A stretch of DNA of 10,051 nt, from contig SXVG01000124.1 of the NCBI GenBank assembly GCA_005791685.1, positions 1 to 10,051 on the forward strand. Reading direction: 5' to 3'. Position 1 is the stretch's first letter; every line of letters starts with the position of its first letter. Made by a program: the position numbers and the translations under genes. Origin of the DNA: Methylotenera sp. (GTDB lineage Bacteria > Pseudomonadota > Gammaproteobacteria > Burkholderiales > Methylophilaceae). This document shows, piece by piece, positions 1 through 8,047 of this stretch. The notes below the pieces were generated by a model. The model was given only the letters and a program-made list of their open reading frames with translations, was not told the origin of the DNA and made no database searches.

Positions 1-1
1 G

Positions 2-3000
2 CATGAACGCAGTCTGAACATTGATTTTCTGTTGGGTTACCTCAAGCAATTATTGGTGAAGCGGCCTGATTTAAAAATTATCGTCACTTCCGCCACCATC
101 GATGCCGAACGTTTTTCCAAGCATTTTAATGGCGCACCGGTGATAGAGGTGTCTGGACGCACTTATCCGGTGGAGATACGCTATCGACCCTTAGGCAAGT
201 CGGCCTTTAGTGCAAAAGATGCGTTTGCTGAAAAGCAGGCGTTGGACGTCGATCGAGTCAACCTAGAAACGGAAGAGGAAAGCCTATTTGGCATCAGTCG
301 CAAAGCCCAAACGGAAGCGCGTTGGTTAGAGGAAGACGACGAGGAAGAGGCCATAGAAGAGGCCATTTTAGATGCGGCCGATGATTTGTTGCGTTTGGGC
401 GACGGCGATATTTTAGTGTTTCTGCCGGGCGAGCGTGAGATACGGGACACCGCCGAACATTTGCGTAAATACCAGGGCCGCTCTGCCAAATTGAAGCACA
501 TTGAAGTGTTGCCCCTGTTTGCGCGTTTGAGCATAGAAGACCAGCAAAAAATATTCAAAAGTCACAGCACCCGTCGTATCGTCTTGGCCACTAACGTGGC
601 GGAAACGTCTCTGACCGTGCCTGGCATTAAGTACGTGATTGATGCCGGTTTAGCCCGGGTTAATCGCTACAGCACCCGTGCCAAAGTAGAACAGTTGCAA
701 ATAGAAAAAATCAGTCAGGCCGCCGCTAAACAGCGGGCCGGTCGTTGCGGGCGCGTGTCCAATGGCGTGTGTGTGCGCTTGTATTCCGAACAAGACTTTG
801 CTGGCCGGGCGGAATTTACCGAACCAGAGATTTTACGCAGTTCCTTGGCTAGCGTGATCTTACGCATGGCGGCATTACGGCTAGGCGATATCCAGGACTT
901 CCCCTTTATAGAGGCGCCTAGCAGTCGCTTAATTGCTGATGGCTACCAGTTGTTGCAAGAATTGGGTGCGGTAGACGCCAAGCGCGCCATCACCGAGCTT
1001 GGTTTGCAGTTAGCCAAACTGCCACTTGATCCACGGGTAGGCCGCATGATATTGGCGGCCAAGCGCGAGTCTTGCCTGAATGAAATATTGATTATCGCCA
1101 GTGTCTTGAGCATACAAGACCCACGTGAGCGGCCCATGGACAAGCGCGAGGCGGCGGACAATGCCCATGCTAAGTTTGCCGGCGAAGGCTCGGATTTTAT
1201 GAGTTATTTAAAATTATGGGATTTTTTTGACACGGCGCTCAAAACCAAGAAATCCAATAAAGATTTATTAAATCAGTGCCACAGTCACTTCTTGTCCTTT
1301 CTACGCCTTAAAGAATGGCGGGAATTGCACGGGCAAATCAAACAAATTACCGATGAAATGGATTTTAAAGGCAATGACAAGGCGGCTAATTATGAGCAGA
1401 TACATAAAGCGCTGTTGGCTGGCTTGTTGGGCAATATAGGCTTTAAAGACGGCGACAATGAAGCCTATTCCGGTGCCCGTGGCATACGCTTTTATGTGGC
1501 ACCAGGCTCGGCTTTGAAAAAAGCCAGACCTAAATGGGTGATGGCGGCCGAATTGGTGGACACCAGTAAATTGTACGCGCGTTGCGTGGCTAAGATAGAA
1601 CCGGATTGGATAGAGCCTTTGGCGCGCGGTTTAACCGACAGCCAATATACCGATCCACGCTGGGATAGGAAAATGGGCATGGTCCATGCTTGGGAGCGGG
1701 TTTCTTTGTATGGCTTAACCATCATTCCTAAACGTCGGGTGCATTACGGGCCTATCAACGCTAAAGAATCGCGTGAGATCTTTATTCGTGAAGCCTTAGC
1801 CCACGGTGAGTTTGATAGCAGGGCGGCTTTTTTCAGTGCCAACGAACGCTTAATCGCCGAAGTGGAGGAGTTGGAGCATAAGGCGCGCCGGCAAGACGTG
1901 CTGGTGGATGCGCAACAATTGTTCGATTTTTACGACAGCAAAATACCGGCCGATGTTTATCAAGCCGCCAGCTTTGAAGCGTGGCGTGAGGAAGCAGAAA
2001 AGCTAAATCCAAGATTGCTTTATTTGACCCGCGACGATTTGATGCGGCATGGTGCGGACGCCATTACCGCGGTGCAGTTTCCCGAAAAAATGCGTTTGGA
2101 TGGCGTGGACATTCCGCTTAAATACCGTTTTGAGCCAGGTCATGTGTTGGACGGGGTCACGGCGACCGTGCCCTTGGCTTTATTAAATCAACTCAATCCG
2201 CTGCAAACGGAATGGTTGGTACCCGGCATGCTAAGGGAAAAGCTCAGCCATTTAATCAAAGCCTTACCCAAGACTTACCGGCGTGTGTGTGTGCCTGTGC
2301 CTGAGTTTGTCACGCAATTTCTAGTCAAGCATGCGCCAGGCGAAGCCGCCATTAAAGCGCTGTTGGCAGCTTATATACAGGGTGTTAGCGGTCTAAAAAT
2401 AAGCGTAGAAGACTGGACCGAAGCCTTGCCCGATCATTTGCTGATGAATTTCAGTGTGGTGGACGATGCTGGCCGTGAATTGGCCATGGGCCGCGATTGG
2501 CAGGGGCTTAAAAAACAACTGGGTTCGGCGGCGCAACTGACCTTTAGAAACAGCACACCGGACACCCTTAAACACTTAGAAAAAACCGGTTTGAAACAGT
2601 GGGATTTCGGCGACTTGCCAGCCACCTTGAGTTTTGCGCGCGATGGCTTACAGATGACAGGCTACCCAGCCTTAGAAGATAACGGTGACAGCGTGGCGGT
2701 TAAATTATTTGACACCGAGCTTGAAGCTAATTTCAGTCACAGGCAAGGCGTGTGCCGCTTGATGCGCTTGGAACTCAAAGAGCAAATGAAGCAATTGGAG
2801 AAAAATCTAGCTAATTTTAATCAATACGCCTTGCTGTTACGTAATGTGGTGGGGGCGGACGATTTGCGTGAAGATTTGTTGCTGGCGATAGCCGACCGTG
2901 CCTTTATCGCGGACGACGCCTTGCCGCGCAGCAATGCCGATTTTATGAGTTTGAAAGCCCGTGCCAGAACACGCTTGCCGGCGGTCAGTCAGGCTTTAAC

Positions 3001-3448
3001 TCGGCAAGCGCAGGCGATTGCCAGCGAATACCAATTGTTGACTGCCAGCCAAGCCAAGATGCCGGCCACGCCCAATCGCTTAAAACGCGACCTGGAGCAA
3101 CAACTGCCGTGCTTATTGTATAAAAACTGTTTTAGTCGCACGCCCTGGGAGCAATTGCAACACTTGCCGCGCTACTTAAAAGCCTTGCGTTTACGCATCG
3201 AAAAGCAGCCGGCTAACCCGGATAGAGACGGCAAGAATGCCGCCAGCGTGGCTGTGCTCTGGCAAAAATGGCAAGACAAGACTCAGCATCTCAATCAAGC
3301 ACAGTTGCCCATACCGGCCGATTTAGCCGATTACCGATGGTTGCTAGAAGAGTTGCGGGTGTCCTTGTTTGCCCAAGAGCTAAGAACGCCATTTCCGGTT
3401 TCCATCAAGCGTTTGGAGAAAACCTGGACAGACATGGGGTATCAGTGA
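2..3448 (+). CDS. hrpA: ATP-dependent DEAH-box RNA helicase HrpA (5' end outside the window)
   Basis: The reading frame is open from base 2 and encodes 1148 residues before TGA 3446-3448. The first residues, HERSLNIDFLLGYLK, are the end of motif II (DEAH) and its usual HrpA continuation. The missing part is therefore the N-terminus with the Walker A loop, and the first ATG (32) is not the true start. Visible helicase motifs are SAT (motif III, 89-97), LPGEREI before motif V, ATNVAETSLT (motif V, 587-616) and QRAGRCGR (motif VI, 731-754). A HA2-type helical region follows (from about 815). Then comes an OB-fold segment with PGSALKKARPKWVMAAELV (about 1500-1560) and the long HrpA-specific C-terminal region (DUF3418 type, about 1700-3420). 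HrpA is a cytoplasmic RNA helicase; in E. coli it is linked to mRNA processing and to rescue of stalled or collided ribosomes. An acidic segment between motifs III and IV is longer than I recall for E. coli HrpA. The stop may overlap the next start. Confidence 0.96.
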   Translation, partial: HERSLNIDFLLGYLKQLLVKRPDLKIIVTSATIDAERFSKHFNGAPVIEVSGRTYPVEIRYRPLGKSAFSAKDAFAEKQALDVDRVNLETEEESLFGISRKAQTEARWLEEDDEEEAIEEAILDAADDLLRLGDGDILVFLPGEREIRDTAEHLRKYQGRSAKLKHIEVLPLFARLSIEDQQKIFKSHSTRRIVLATNVAETSLTVPGIKYVIDAGLARVNRYSTRAKVEQLQIEKISQAAAKQRAGRCGRVSNGVCVRLYSEQDFAGRAEFTEPEILRSSLASVILRMAALRLGDIQDFPFIEAPSSRLIADGYQLLQELGAVDAKRAITELGLQLAKLPLDPRVGRMILAAKRESCLNEILIIASVLSIQDPRERPMDKREAADNAHAKFAGEGSDFMSYLKLWDFFDTALKTKKSNKDLLNQCHSHFLSFLRLKEWRELHGQIKQITDEMDFKGNDKAANYEQIHKALLAGLLGNIGFKDGDNEAYSGARGIRFYVAPGSALKKARPKWVMAAELVDTSKLYARCVAKIEPDWIEPLARGLTDSQYTDPRWDRKMGMVHAWERVSLYGLTIIPKRRVHYGPINAKESREIFIREALAHGEFDSRAAFFSANERLIAEVEELEHKARRQDVLVDAQQLFDFYDSKIPADVYQAASFEAWREEAEKLNPRLLYLTRDDLMRHGADAITAVQFPEKMRLDGVDIPLKYRFEPGHVLDGVTATVPLALLNQLNPLQTEWLVPGMLREKLSHLIKALPKTYRRVCVPVPEFVTQFLVKHAPGEAAIKALLAAYIQGVSGLKISVEDWTEALPDHLLMNFSVVDDAGRELAMGRDWQGLKKQLGSAAQLTFRNSTPDTLKHLEKTGLKQWDFGDLPATLSFARDGLQMTGYPALEDNGDSVAVKLFDTELEANFSHRQGVCRLMRLELKEQMKQLEKNLANFNQYALLLRNVVGADDLREDLLLAIADRAFIADDALPRSNADFMSLKARARTRLPAVSQALTRQAQAIASEYQLLTASQAKMPATPNRLKRDLEQQLPCLLYKNCFSRTPWEQLQHLPRYLKALRLRIEKQPANPDRDGKNAASVAVLWQKWQDKTQHLNQAQLPIPADLADYRWLLEELRVSLFAQELRTPFPVSIKRLEKTWTDMGYQ

Positions 3449-3453
3449 CGGCC

Positions 3454-4329
3454 ATGCAGGCAAACGCACGCACAGAGCAGCAGGACTATTGGCTAACGCC
3501 GCTTAGCCGGACTTTGCTGCCCAAAGTATTGCTGCGCGTGCAGATAGAACGCAATACGCTGTTGGCCATACTGTTTTCTTTGTTGGTCCACGGTTTGATT
3601 TTATTTCTGGCCATGCCGTCACTGCTTGATAATCCTGCCGTGCCACCGCCCAGCACCATGCAAGTGAGTTTAGCGCCAGCGCCGTCTGTGCCTGAACCTG
3701 AACCGCCGCCAGTGCCGGTTAAGCCGGTGCCGCCGGTTAAAATTAAAACCAAGCTCATGACGCAAAAACCCACTGGCCAGCCACCGGCATTTCATGTGCC
3801 TGAAGTGGCGCCCAGCCCAGTGCCTAGCCCGCCGGTCACGGCGAATAAAGAGCAGCCCGTGGACATGATGGCTTATGTTCAGGCCAGGCGTCAGCAACGC
3901 CAAGCATCTGAAGACGATGCCGCCAAACAGAATGCCGAGGCCGTGGCAAAAGAGTTGGGCCCCAGCGCCGAGCAAATCCGCGAGCAGCGCATTAAAGATA
4001 ATTTGAAAGTCGGCACCAACGGCATCTTTGAAATCACCAGCTTAACCGCGCGTCACGCCGGCTTTAGCTTTAGAGGTTGGACCAGTGACTACAGCAATGC
4101 GCGGCGCGAAGCGTTTGAAGTGGAGGCCAGCACCGGCCAAGACATACGCTTGTTGGTGGTGAAGAAAATGATCACTTTGATCCGCCAGCATTACCAAGGG
4201 GATTTTAATTGGGAGTCACAGCGTTTAGGTCGGGTGGTGGTGCAATCGGCGAGGCCAGAAGACAATGCCGGCTTAGAGGATTTCATGATGATGGAGTTTT
4301 TTGGCACGAATTATAAAAATAGAGGCTAA
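3454..4329 (+). CDS. TonB/TolA-like proline-rich inner-membrane protein with an unrecognised C-terminal domain
   Basis: A 291-residue protein if ATG 3454 is used. GTG 3445, in frame and overlapping the hrpA TGA as GTGA, is an equally plausible start with a weak GGGG at 3436-3439. The frame stays open further upstream, but only as a shadow inside hrpA. Residues 1-34 are a charged cytoplasmic tail. Residues about 35-54 form one transmembrane helix containing Ser42 and His46, the Ser-x3-His pattern used by TonB and TolA to couple to ExbBD/TolQR. Residues about 57-130 are rich in proline and valine (PEPEPPPVPVKPVPP), resembling the periplasm-spanning arm of TonB. Residues about 145-180 are Gln/Ala/Glu-rich and probably helical. 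The last 100 residues mix hydrophobic strands and helices (FSFRGWTSDY, then IRLLVVKKMITLI) and do not show a TonB C-terminal signature that I recognise. There are no exbB/exbD or receptor genes in the window, so function is unassigned. An energy-transducer-like role is inferred from the N-terminal half only. Confidence 0.87.
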   Translation: MQANARTEQQDYWLTPLSRTLLPKVLLRVQIERNTLLAILFSLLVHGLILFLAMPSLLDNPAVPPPSTMQVSLAPAPSVPEPEPPPVPVKPVPPVKIKTKLMTQKPTGQPPAFHVPEVAPSPVPSPPVTANKEQPVDMMAYVQARRQQRQASEDDAAKQNAEAVAKELGPSAEQIREQRIKDNLKVGTNGIFEITSLTARHAGFSFRGWTSDYSNARREAFEVEASTGQDIRLLVVKKMITLIRQHYQGDFNWESQRLGRVVVQSARPEDNAGLEDFMMMEFFGTNYKNRG

Positions 4330-4355
4330 ATTCAGCCACGCACTAAACTTACCCA

Positions 4356-4385
4356 TTAACGATGCACAATGCGCTAACATATAAG
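4356..4385 (+). promoter_or_regulatory. Candidate sigma70 promoter for the acyltransferase-deacylase pair
   Basis: In the 81-bp gap before the Pat-type gene, TTAACG (4356-4361) and TATAAG (4380-4385) are spaced by 18 bp. They resemble -35 and -10 boxes with 4/6 and 5/6 matches. A start of transcription near 4392 would leave a leader of only about 20 nt. The gap shows no clear terminator for the upstream gene, so read-through is also possible. The match is weak and could be chance. Confidence 0.3.
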
Positions 4386-4410
4386 TTCATCCATTAGCCG
4401 TCCAGTCACC

Positions 4411-7089
4411 ATGAGTCAGCACCATTTAAAACCTTTATTTGCACCGAAGTCGGTGGCCGTATTTGGCGCCAGTGACAAAATAGATTCGATCGGGCAAATT
4501 GTCATGCAGAATATGCGGCAAAGTGGTTTCCAAGGCCAACTTTATCCCATCAATCCCAAGCATAAGGAAGTGCAAGGCGTAGCGGCTTTTGCCAGCTTAG
4601 CGCAAGTTGAACAACCAGTTGATTTGGCGGTGATTGCCACGCCAGCCTCGACTGTGCCTGGCATCATCGAGCAATGTGGCCAGCAGCAAGTGAAGGCGGC
4701 CATTATTATCAGTGCCGGTTTTGCCGAAACGGGTGAGGCCGGACGCGCTTTAGAATCGGAGGTGTTGGCGTTAGCTAAGCAATATGGGCTACGCTTGATC
4801 GGGCCTAACTGCTTAGGGGTGATGCGACCCGATATAGGCTTAAATGCCACGTTTAATTCCGGCGCCGCCATCGCCGGTAACATTGCTTTTGTGTCGCAGT
4901 CTGGGGCGCTGTGCACGGCTATTTTAGACTGGGCCAATGCCAATGACGTGGGTTTCTCCAGTGTGGTGTCTATGGGGGCTTCAGCGGATGTCGATTTTGG
5001 CGAAATACTGGATTATTTAATATCCGATAGTCAAACCCACAGCATCTTGCTCTACATCGAGGGCATACACGATGCCCGCAGTTTTATGAGTTCCATGCGC
5101 GCGGCAGCACGCATTAAGCCGGTTATTTTAGTGAAAGTGGGCCGCCATGCGGCTGCTTCTAAAGCGGCCATTTCGCACACGGCTTCCATCGTTGGTGCTG
5201 ACGATGCCTTTGATGCGGCGGTACGTCGTGCTGGCGTGGTTAGAGTGCAGACCATCAACCAATTGTTTTCCGCTGCCAAAGCCTTGTCTTGCGACTTTGA
5301 TCCTACTGGCAATCGTCTGGCTATCGTCACCAATGGTGGCGGCCCCGGGGTGATGGCGACCGACTATGCGCTCGATTTAGGATTGCTCATGGCCGATTTA
5401 ACCCCAGCCACTTTGGCCACCTTGAATCAAGTGTTGCCCAGCACTTGGTCGCATGGCAATCCGGTAGACATCATAGGCGATGCGCAGGCAGACCGTTACT
5501 ACCACGCGGTGAAAGCCTGTCTAGAAGACCCGAATGTCGATGGCGTGCTGACCATACTCACCCCGCAAGCCATGACTAAGCCCTTGGAAGTGGCTGAGGT
5601 GATTATTGAGCTTAGCAATCAGTATAAAAAACCTTTGTTGAGTTCTTGGATGGGGGAGTCGCAAGTGCAATCATCCCGGGCAGCCTTTAACAGTGCAAAA
5701 AAACCCAGCTTCCGTAATCCGGAATCGGCGGTGGACGTGTTTTCCTTTTTGTCGGCCTATCACAACAATCAAAAGCTGCTGCTGCAAATGCCGGGTCCTA
5801 TCTCGCATCATTTAGAGCCGGATGTGGAAAGTGCTCGCATGATTATTGAGGGTGCACTGCAAGAAAAACGTAAGATTTTGGGTGAAATGGAATCCAAGGC
5901 CTTGTTGTCGGCTTTTCACATTCCGATTGCCCAGACCATGGTGGCACGCTCACCCAATGAAGCCTTGTTGATTGCGCAGCAATTGGGTTTTCCGGTGGCC
6001 ATGAAAATCAATTCGCCCGATATCACGCACAAATCCGATGTGGGTGGGGTGTTATTGAATTTAGCGAATGCGCCGGCCGTGCGGGCGGCCTACCACGAAA
6101 TTATAGAAAACGTTAAGCGTTTGCGACCAGAGGCACACATCAATGGCATTTCCATACAGCCCATGGTGGTGAAAGAGCACGGTCGAGAATTGATGGTGGG
6201 CGTCACCAATGATCCTGTGTTTGGCCCCATTATTACTTTTGGCGCGGGCGGCACGACGGTTGAGATAGTTGCTGATCGCGCGGTGGCGCTACCGCCCCTG
6301 AATACTTTTTTGGTGAAAGATCTGATCAGTCGCACGCACGTGGCCAAGATGTTGGGTCCATTTCGTAATATGCCGGCGGTGAACAGTGAGGCCTTGGAAA
6401 GTGTGTTGCTGCGTGTGTCGGAAATGGTCTGTGAGTTACCCATGCTGATGGAAATGGACATCAACCCCTTGATTTTGGATGAGGGCGGTGCCTTGGCGGC
6501 CGATGCCAGAATCGTGGTTGGGCTACGTCCACCCAGTGCCGACCGTTATGCGCACATGGCCATTTACCCGTACCCAACGCACTTGTTAAGTCACTGGCAG
6601 TTGGCCGACGGTAGCGATGTGGTGATACGTCCTATCCGTCCAGAAGACGTTTGGTTGGTACAGGATTTTGTGAAAAACCTGTCTGAAGAGTCGCGTTATT
6701 TCCGTTTTATGAAAAGCGTGCAGCAATTAAGTGAATCGTTATTGGTACGCTTTACCCAAATTGATTACAGCCGTGAGATGGCCTTGATTGCCACCAAGAA
6801 TGAACAAGATAAAGAGATCGAATTGGGCGTGACCCGCTATGCGATTAACCCAGACGGTGACAGTTGTGAATTTTCATTGGTGGTGGCCGACAGCATGCAC
6901 GGTACCGGCTTGGCACAAAAGCTCATGACAGCACTGATGGATATTGCCAGGTCTAAAGGCTTAAGCCGCATGGAAGGGGAAGTGCTAAAAAACAACGTGA
7001 ACATGTTGAAGCTGATGAAACGCCTAGGCTTCACCGCTGTCCTCAACGCCGATGATAACAGCATTAAAAATGTCTACAAATTATTGTAA
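4411..7089 (+). CDS. Pat-type protein lysine acetyltransferase: ADP-forming acyl-CoA synthetase fused to a GNAT domain
   Basis: At 892 residues this is close to the roughly 886 of E. coli PatZ/YfiQ (also called Pka). Domain order matches that family. A CoA-binding Rossmann domain comes first (about 8-130; VAVFGAS, LIGPNCLG). Succinyl-CoA-ligase-like domains follow (about 145-460; FVSQSGAL, TNGGGPG). An ATP-grasp domain comes next (about 480-715; HKSDVGGV at 540-547, MDINPLILD). A GNAT domain ends the protein (about 735-892; VIRPIRPEDV, acetyl-CoA loop GTGLA at 831-835, putative general base Glu820). His256 in AISHTAS aligns with the phosphorylated histidine of active ADP-forming acyl-CoA synthetases. 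The family acetylates lysines, classically inactivating acetyl-CoA synthetase, from acetyl-CoA in the cytoplasm. ATG 4411 fits the family N-terminus (LKPLFAPKSVAVFGAS), although no Shine-Dalgarno is visible. The deacylase gene follows after 11 bp. The family call is firm; whether the ligase half is active is inferred. Confidence 0.94.
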   Translation: MSQHHLKPLFAPKSVAVFGASDKIDSIGQIVMQNMRQSGFQGQLYPINPKHKEVQGVAAFASLAQVEQPVDLAVIATPASTVPGIIEQCGQQQVKAAIIISAGFAETGEAGRALESEVLALAKQYGLRLIGPNCLGVMRPDIGLNATFNSGAAIAGNIAFVSQSGALCTAILDWANANDVGFSSVVSMGASADVDFGEILDYLISDSQTHSILLYIEGIHDARSFMSSMRAAARIKPVILVKVGRHAAASKAAISHTASIVGADDAFDAAVRRAGVVRVQTINQLFSAAKALSCDFDPTGNRLAIVTNGGGPGVMATDYALDLGLLMADLTPATLATLNQVLPSTWSHGNPVDIIGDAQADRYYHAVKACLEDPNVDGVLTILTPQAMTKPLEVAEVIIELSNQYKKPLLSSWMGESQVQSSRAAFNSAKKPSFRNPESAVDVFSFLSAYHNNQKLLLQMPGPISHHLEPDVESARMIIEGALQEKRKILGEMESKALLSAFHIPIAQTMVARSPNEALLIAQQLGFPVAMKINSPDITHKSDVGGVLLNLANAPAVRAAYHEIIENVKRLRPEAHINGISIQPMVVKEHGRELMVGVTNDPVFGPIITFGAGGTTVEIVADRAVALPPLNTFLVKDLISRTHVAKMLGPFRNMPAVNSEALESVLLRVSEMVCELPMLMEMDINPLILDEGGALAADARIVVGLRPPSADRYAHMAIYPYPTHLLSHWQLADGSDVVIRPIRPEDVWLVQDFVKNLSEESRYFRFMKSVQQLSESLLVRFTQIDYSREMALIATKNEQDKEIELGVTRYAINPDGDSCEFSLVVADSMHGTGLAQKLMTALMDIARSKGLSRMEGEVLKNNVNMLKLMKRLGFTAVLNADDNSIKNVYKLL

Positions 7090-7100
7090 TTAAGTGCTTT

Positions 7101-8024
7101 ATGCATACCGCTTACATTAGTCACGAGGAATTTTTAAAACACGACATGGGGCCGGATCATCCGGAATGCCCGGCACGTATGTATGCGGTGAAAGATCAAC
7201 TTATTGCTTCAGGCTTGCTTGATTACTTGAGTCAGCACCAAGCACCTAGGGCCAATAAAACCCAGTTGGCTAGGGTGCACAGTGCGGACTACATCGATTG
7301 GGTATTTGCGCAAGCGCCTAACAGCGGCTTAATTGATTTGGATGGCGACACCGCCATGAATGCGTATACGCTTGATGCCGCTTTGTATGCAGCGGGCGCG
7401 GTGGTGCAAGCGGTGGACTTGGTAATGGCCGGTCAGGTAAGCAATGCTTTTTGCAATGTGCGGCCACCGGGCCATCACGCTAAACGGACTGGTGCTTCGG
7501 GGTTTTGTATTTTCAATAATGTGGCGGTGGGGGCGGCGCATGCCTTGCATCACCACGGCTTAGAGCGTGTCGCCGTCATTGATTTTGACGTGCATCATGG
7601 TGATGGCACACAAGACATTTTTCAAGACGATGATCGCGTTCTTATGTGCTCTATTTTTCAACATCCGTATTACCCCTATTGTGGGGCAGACGCGGGCAAC
7701 GCGCATATCATCAATGTGCCCTTGGCCGCGGGTAGCGATGGCGAGCAATTGCGGGCGGTGGTGACTGATCACTGGTTGCCAGCGTTGGAGCGTTTTCAGC
7801 CACAAATGCTGTTGATTTCCGCGGGCTTTGACGCGCACAGAGAAGACGATATGGGTGGCTTGGCCTTACGCGAGGCCGATTACCTTTGGCTGACTGAAAC
7901 CCTTAAAACCGTGGCCAAGCGTCACGCACAAGGCCGCATTGTTTCTGCTCTAGAAGGGGGCTATGCCTTGCATGCCTTAGGCCGTAGCGTCATGACCCAT
8001 GTCAAATGCTTGAGTGAGCTTTAA
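7101..8024 (+). CDS. Histone-deacetylase-family zinc-dependent deacylase (AcuC/class II HDAC-like)
   Basis: A complete 307-residue arginase-fold deacetylase, the usual length for bacterial members. The N-terminus has the substrate-loop pattern HDMGPDHPECPAR. The active site is intact. RPPGHHA places the His pair at 125-126. DFDVHHGDG supplies zinc ligands Asp163 and His165. SAGFDAH supplies the third ligand, Asp244. EGGYAL contains the transition-state tyrosine, Tyr288. These enzymes hydrolyse acetyl-lysine or related acyl-amides in the cytoplasm. Relatives act on acetylated proteins, acetylpolyamines or, for AcuC, acetyl-CoA synthetase. It begins only 11 bp after the acyltransferase gene on the same strand, so the two are probably co-transcribed. 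This context favours a protein-deacylase role over polyamine deacetylation, but substrate cannot be read from sequence. The start ATG 7101 has only a weak purine stretch upstream, consistent with translational coupling. Confidence 0.94.
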   Translation: MHTAYISHEEFLKHDMGPDHPECPARMYAVKDQLIASGLLDYLSQHQAPRANKTQLARVHSADYIDWVFAQAPNSGLIDLDGDTAMNAYTLDAALYAAGAVVQAVDLVMAGQVSNAFCNVRPPGHHAKRTGASGFCIFNNVAVGAAHALHHHGLERVAVIDFDVHHGDGTQDIFQDDDRVLMCSIFQHPYYPYCGADAGNAHIINVPLAAGSDGEQLRAVVTDHWLPALERFQPQMLLISAGFDAHREDDMGGLALREADYLWLTETLKTVAKRHAQGRIVSALEGGYALHALGRSVMTHVKCLSEL

Positions 8025-8047
8025 TTAAATAAGTCGCCTGGGCATCC

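Noticed and set aside
3268..3453. Upstream ATG extension of the TonB-like gene
   Set aside because: It would lie wholly inside the conserved hrpA 3' end and add an Arg-rich stretch before a normal anchor; starts at 3445 or 3454 are far more economical.
3486..3975. Two antisense open frames, one Gly/Ser-rich and one His/Arg-rich
   Set aside because: They are the reverse reading of the proline-rich codons of the TonB-like gene; their biased composition is explained by GC-rich Pro codons and there are no start signals.
4542..4943. 133-codon antisense open frame within the acyltransferase gene
   Set aside because: It overlaps a conserved CoA-binding domain on the other strand and resembles no family; it is a shadow of the real gene.
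8020..8029. TTTAATTAAA perfect palindrome at the end of the deacylase gene
   Set aside because: An AT-only 10-bp palindrome overlapping a TAA stop is easily a chance event; it has no GC stem and cannot act as a rho-independent terminator.
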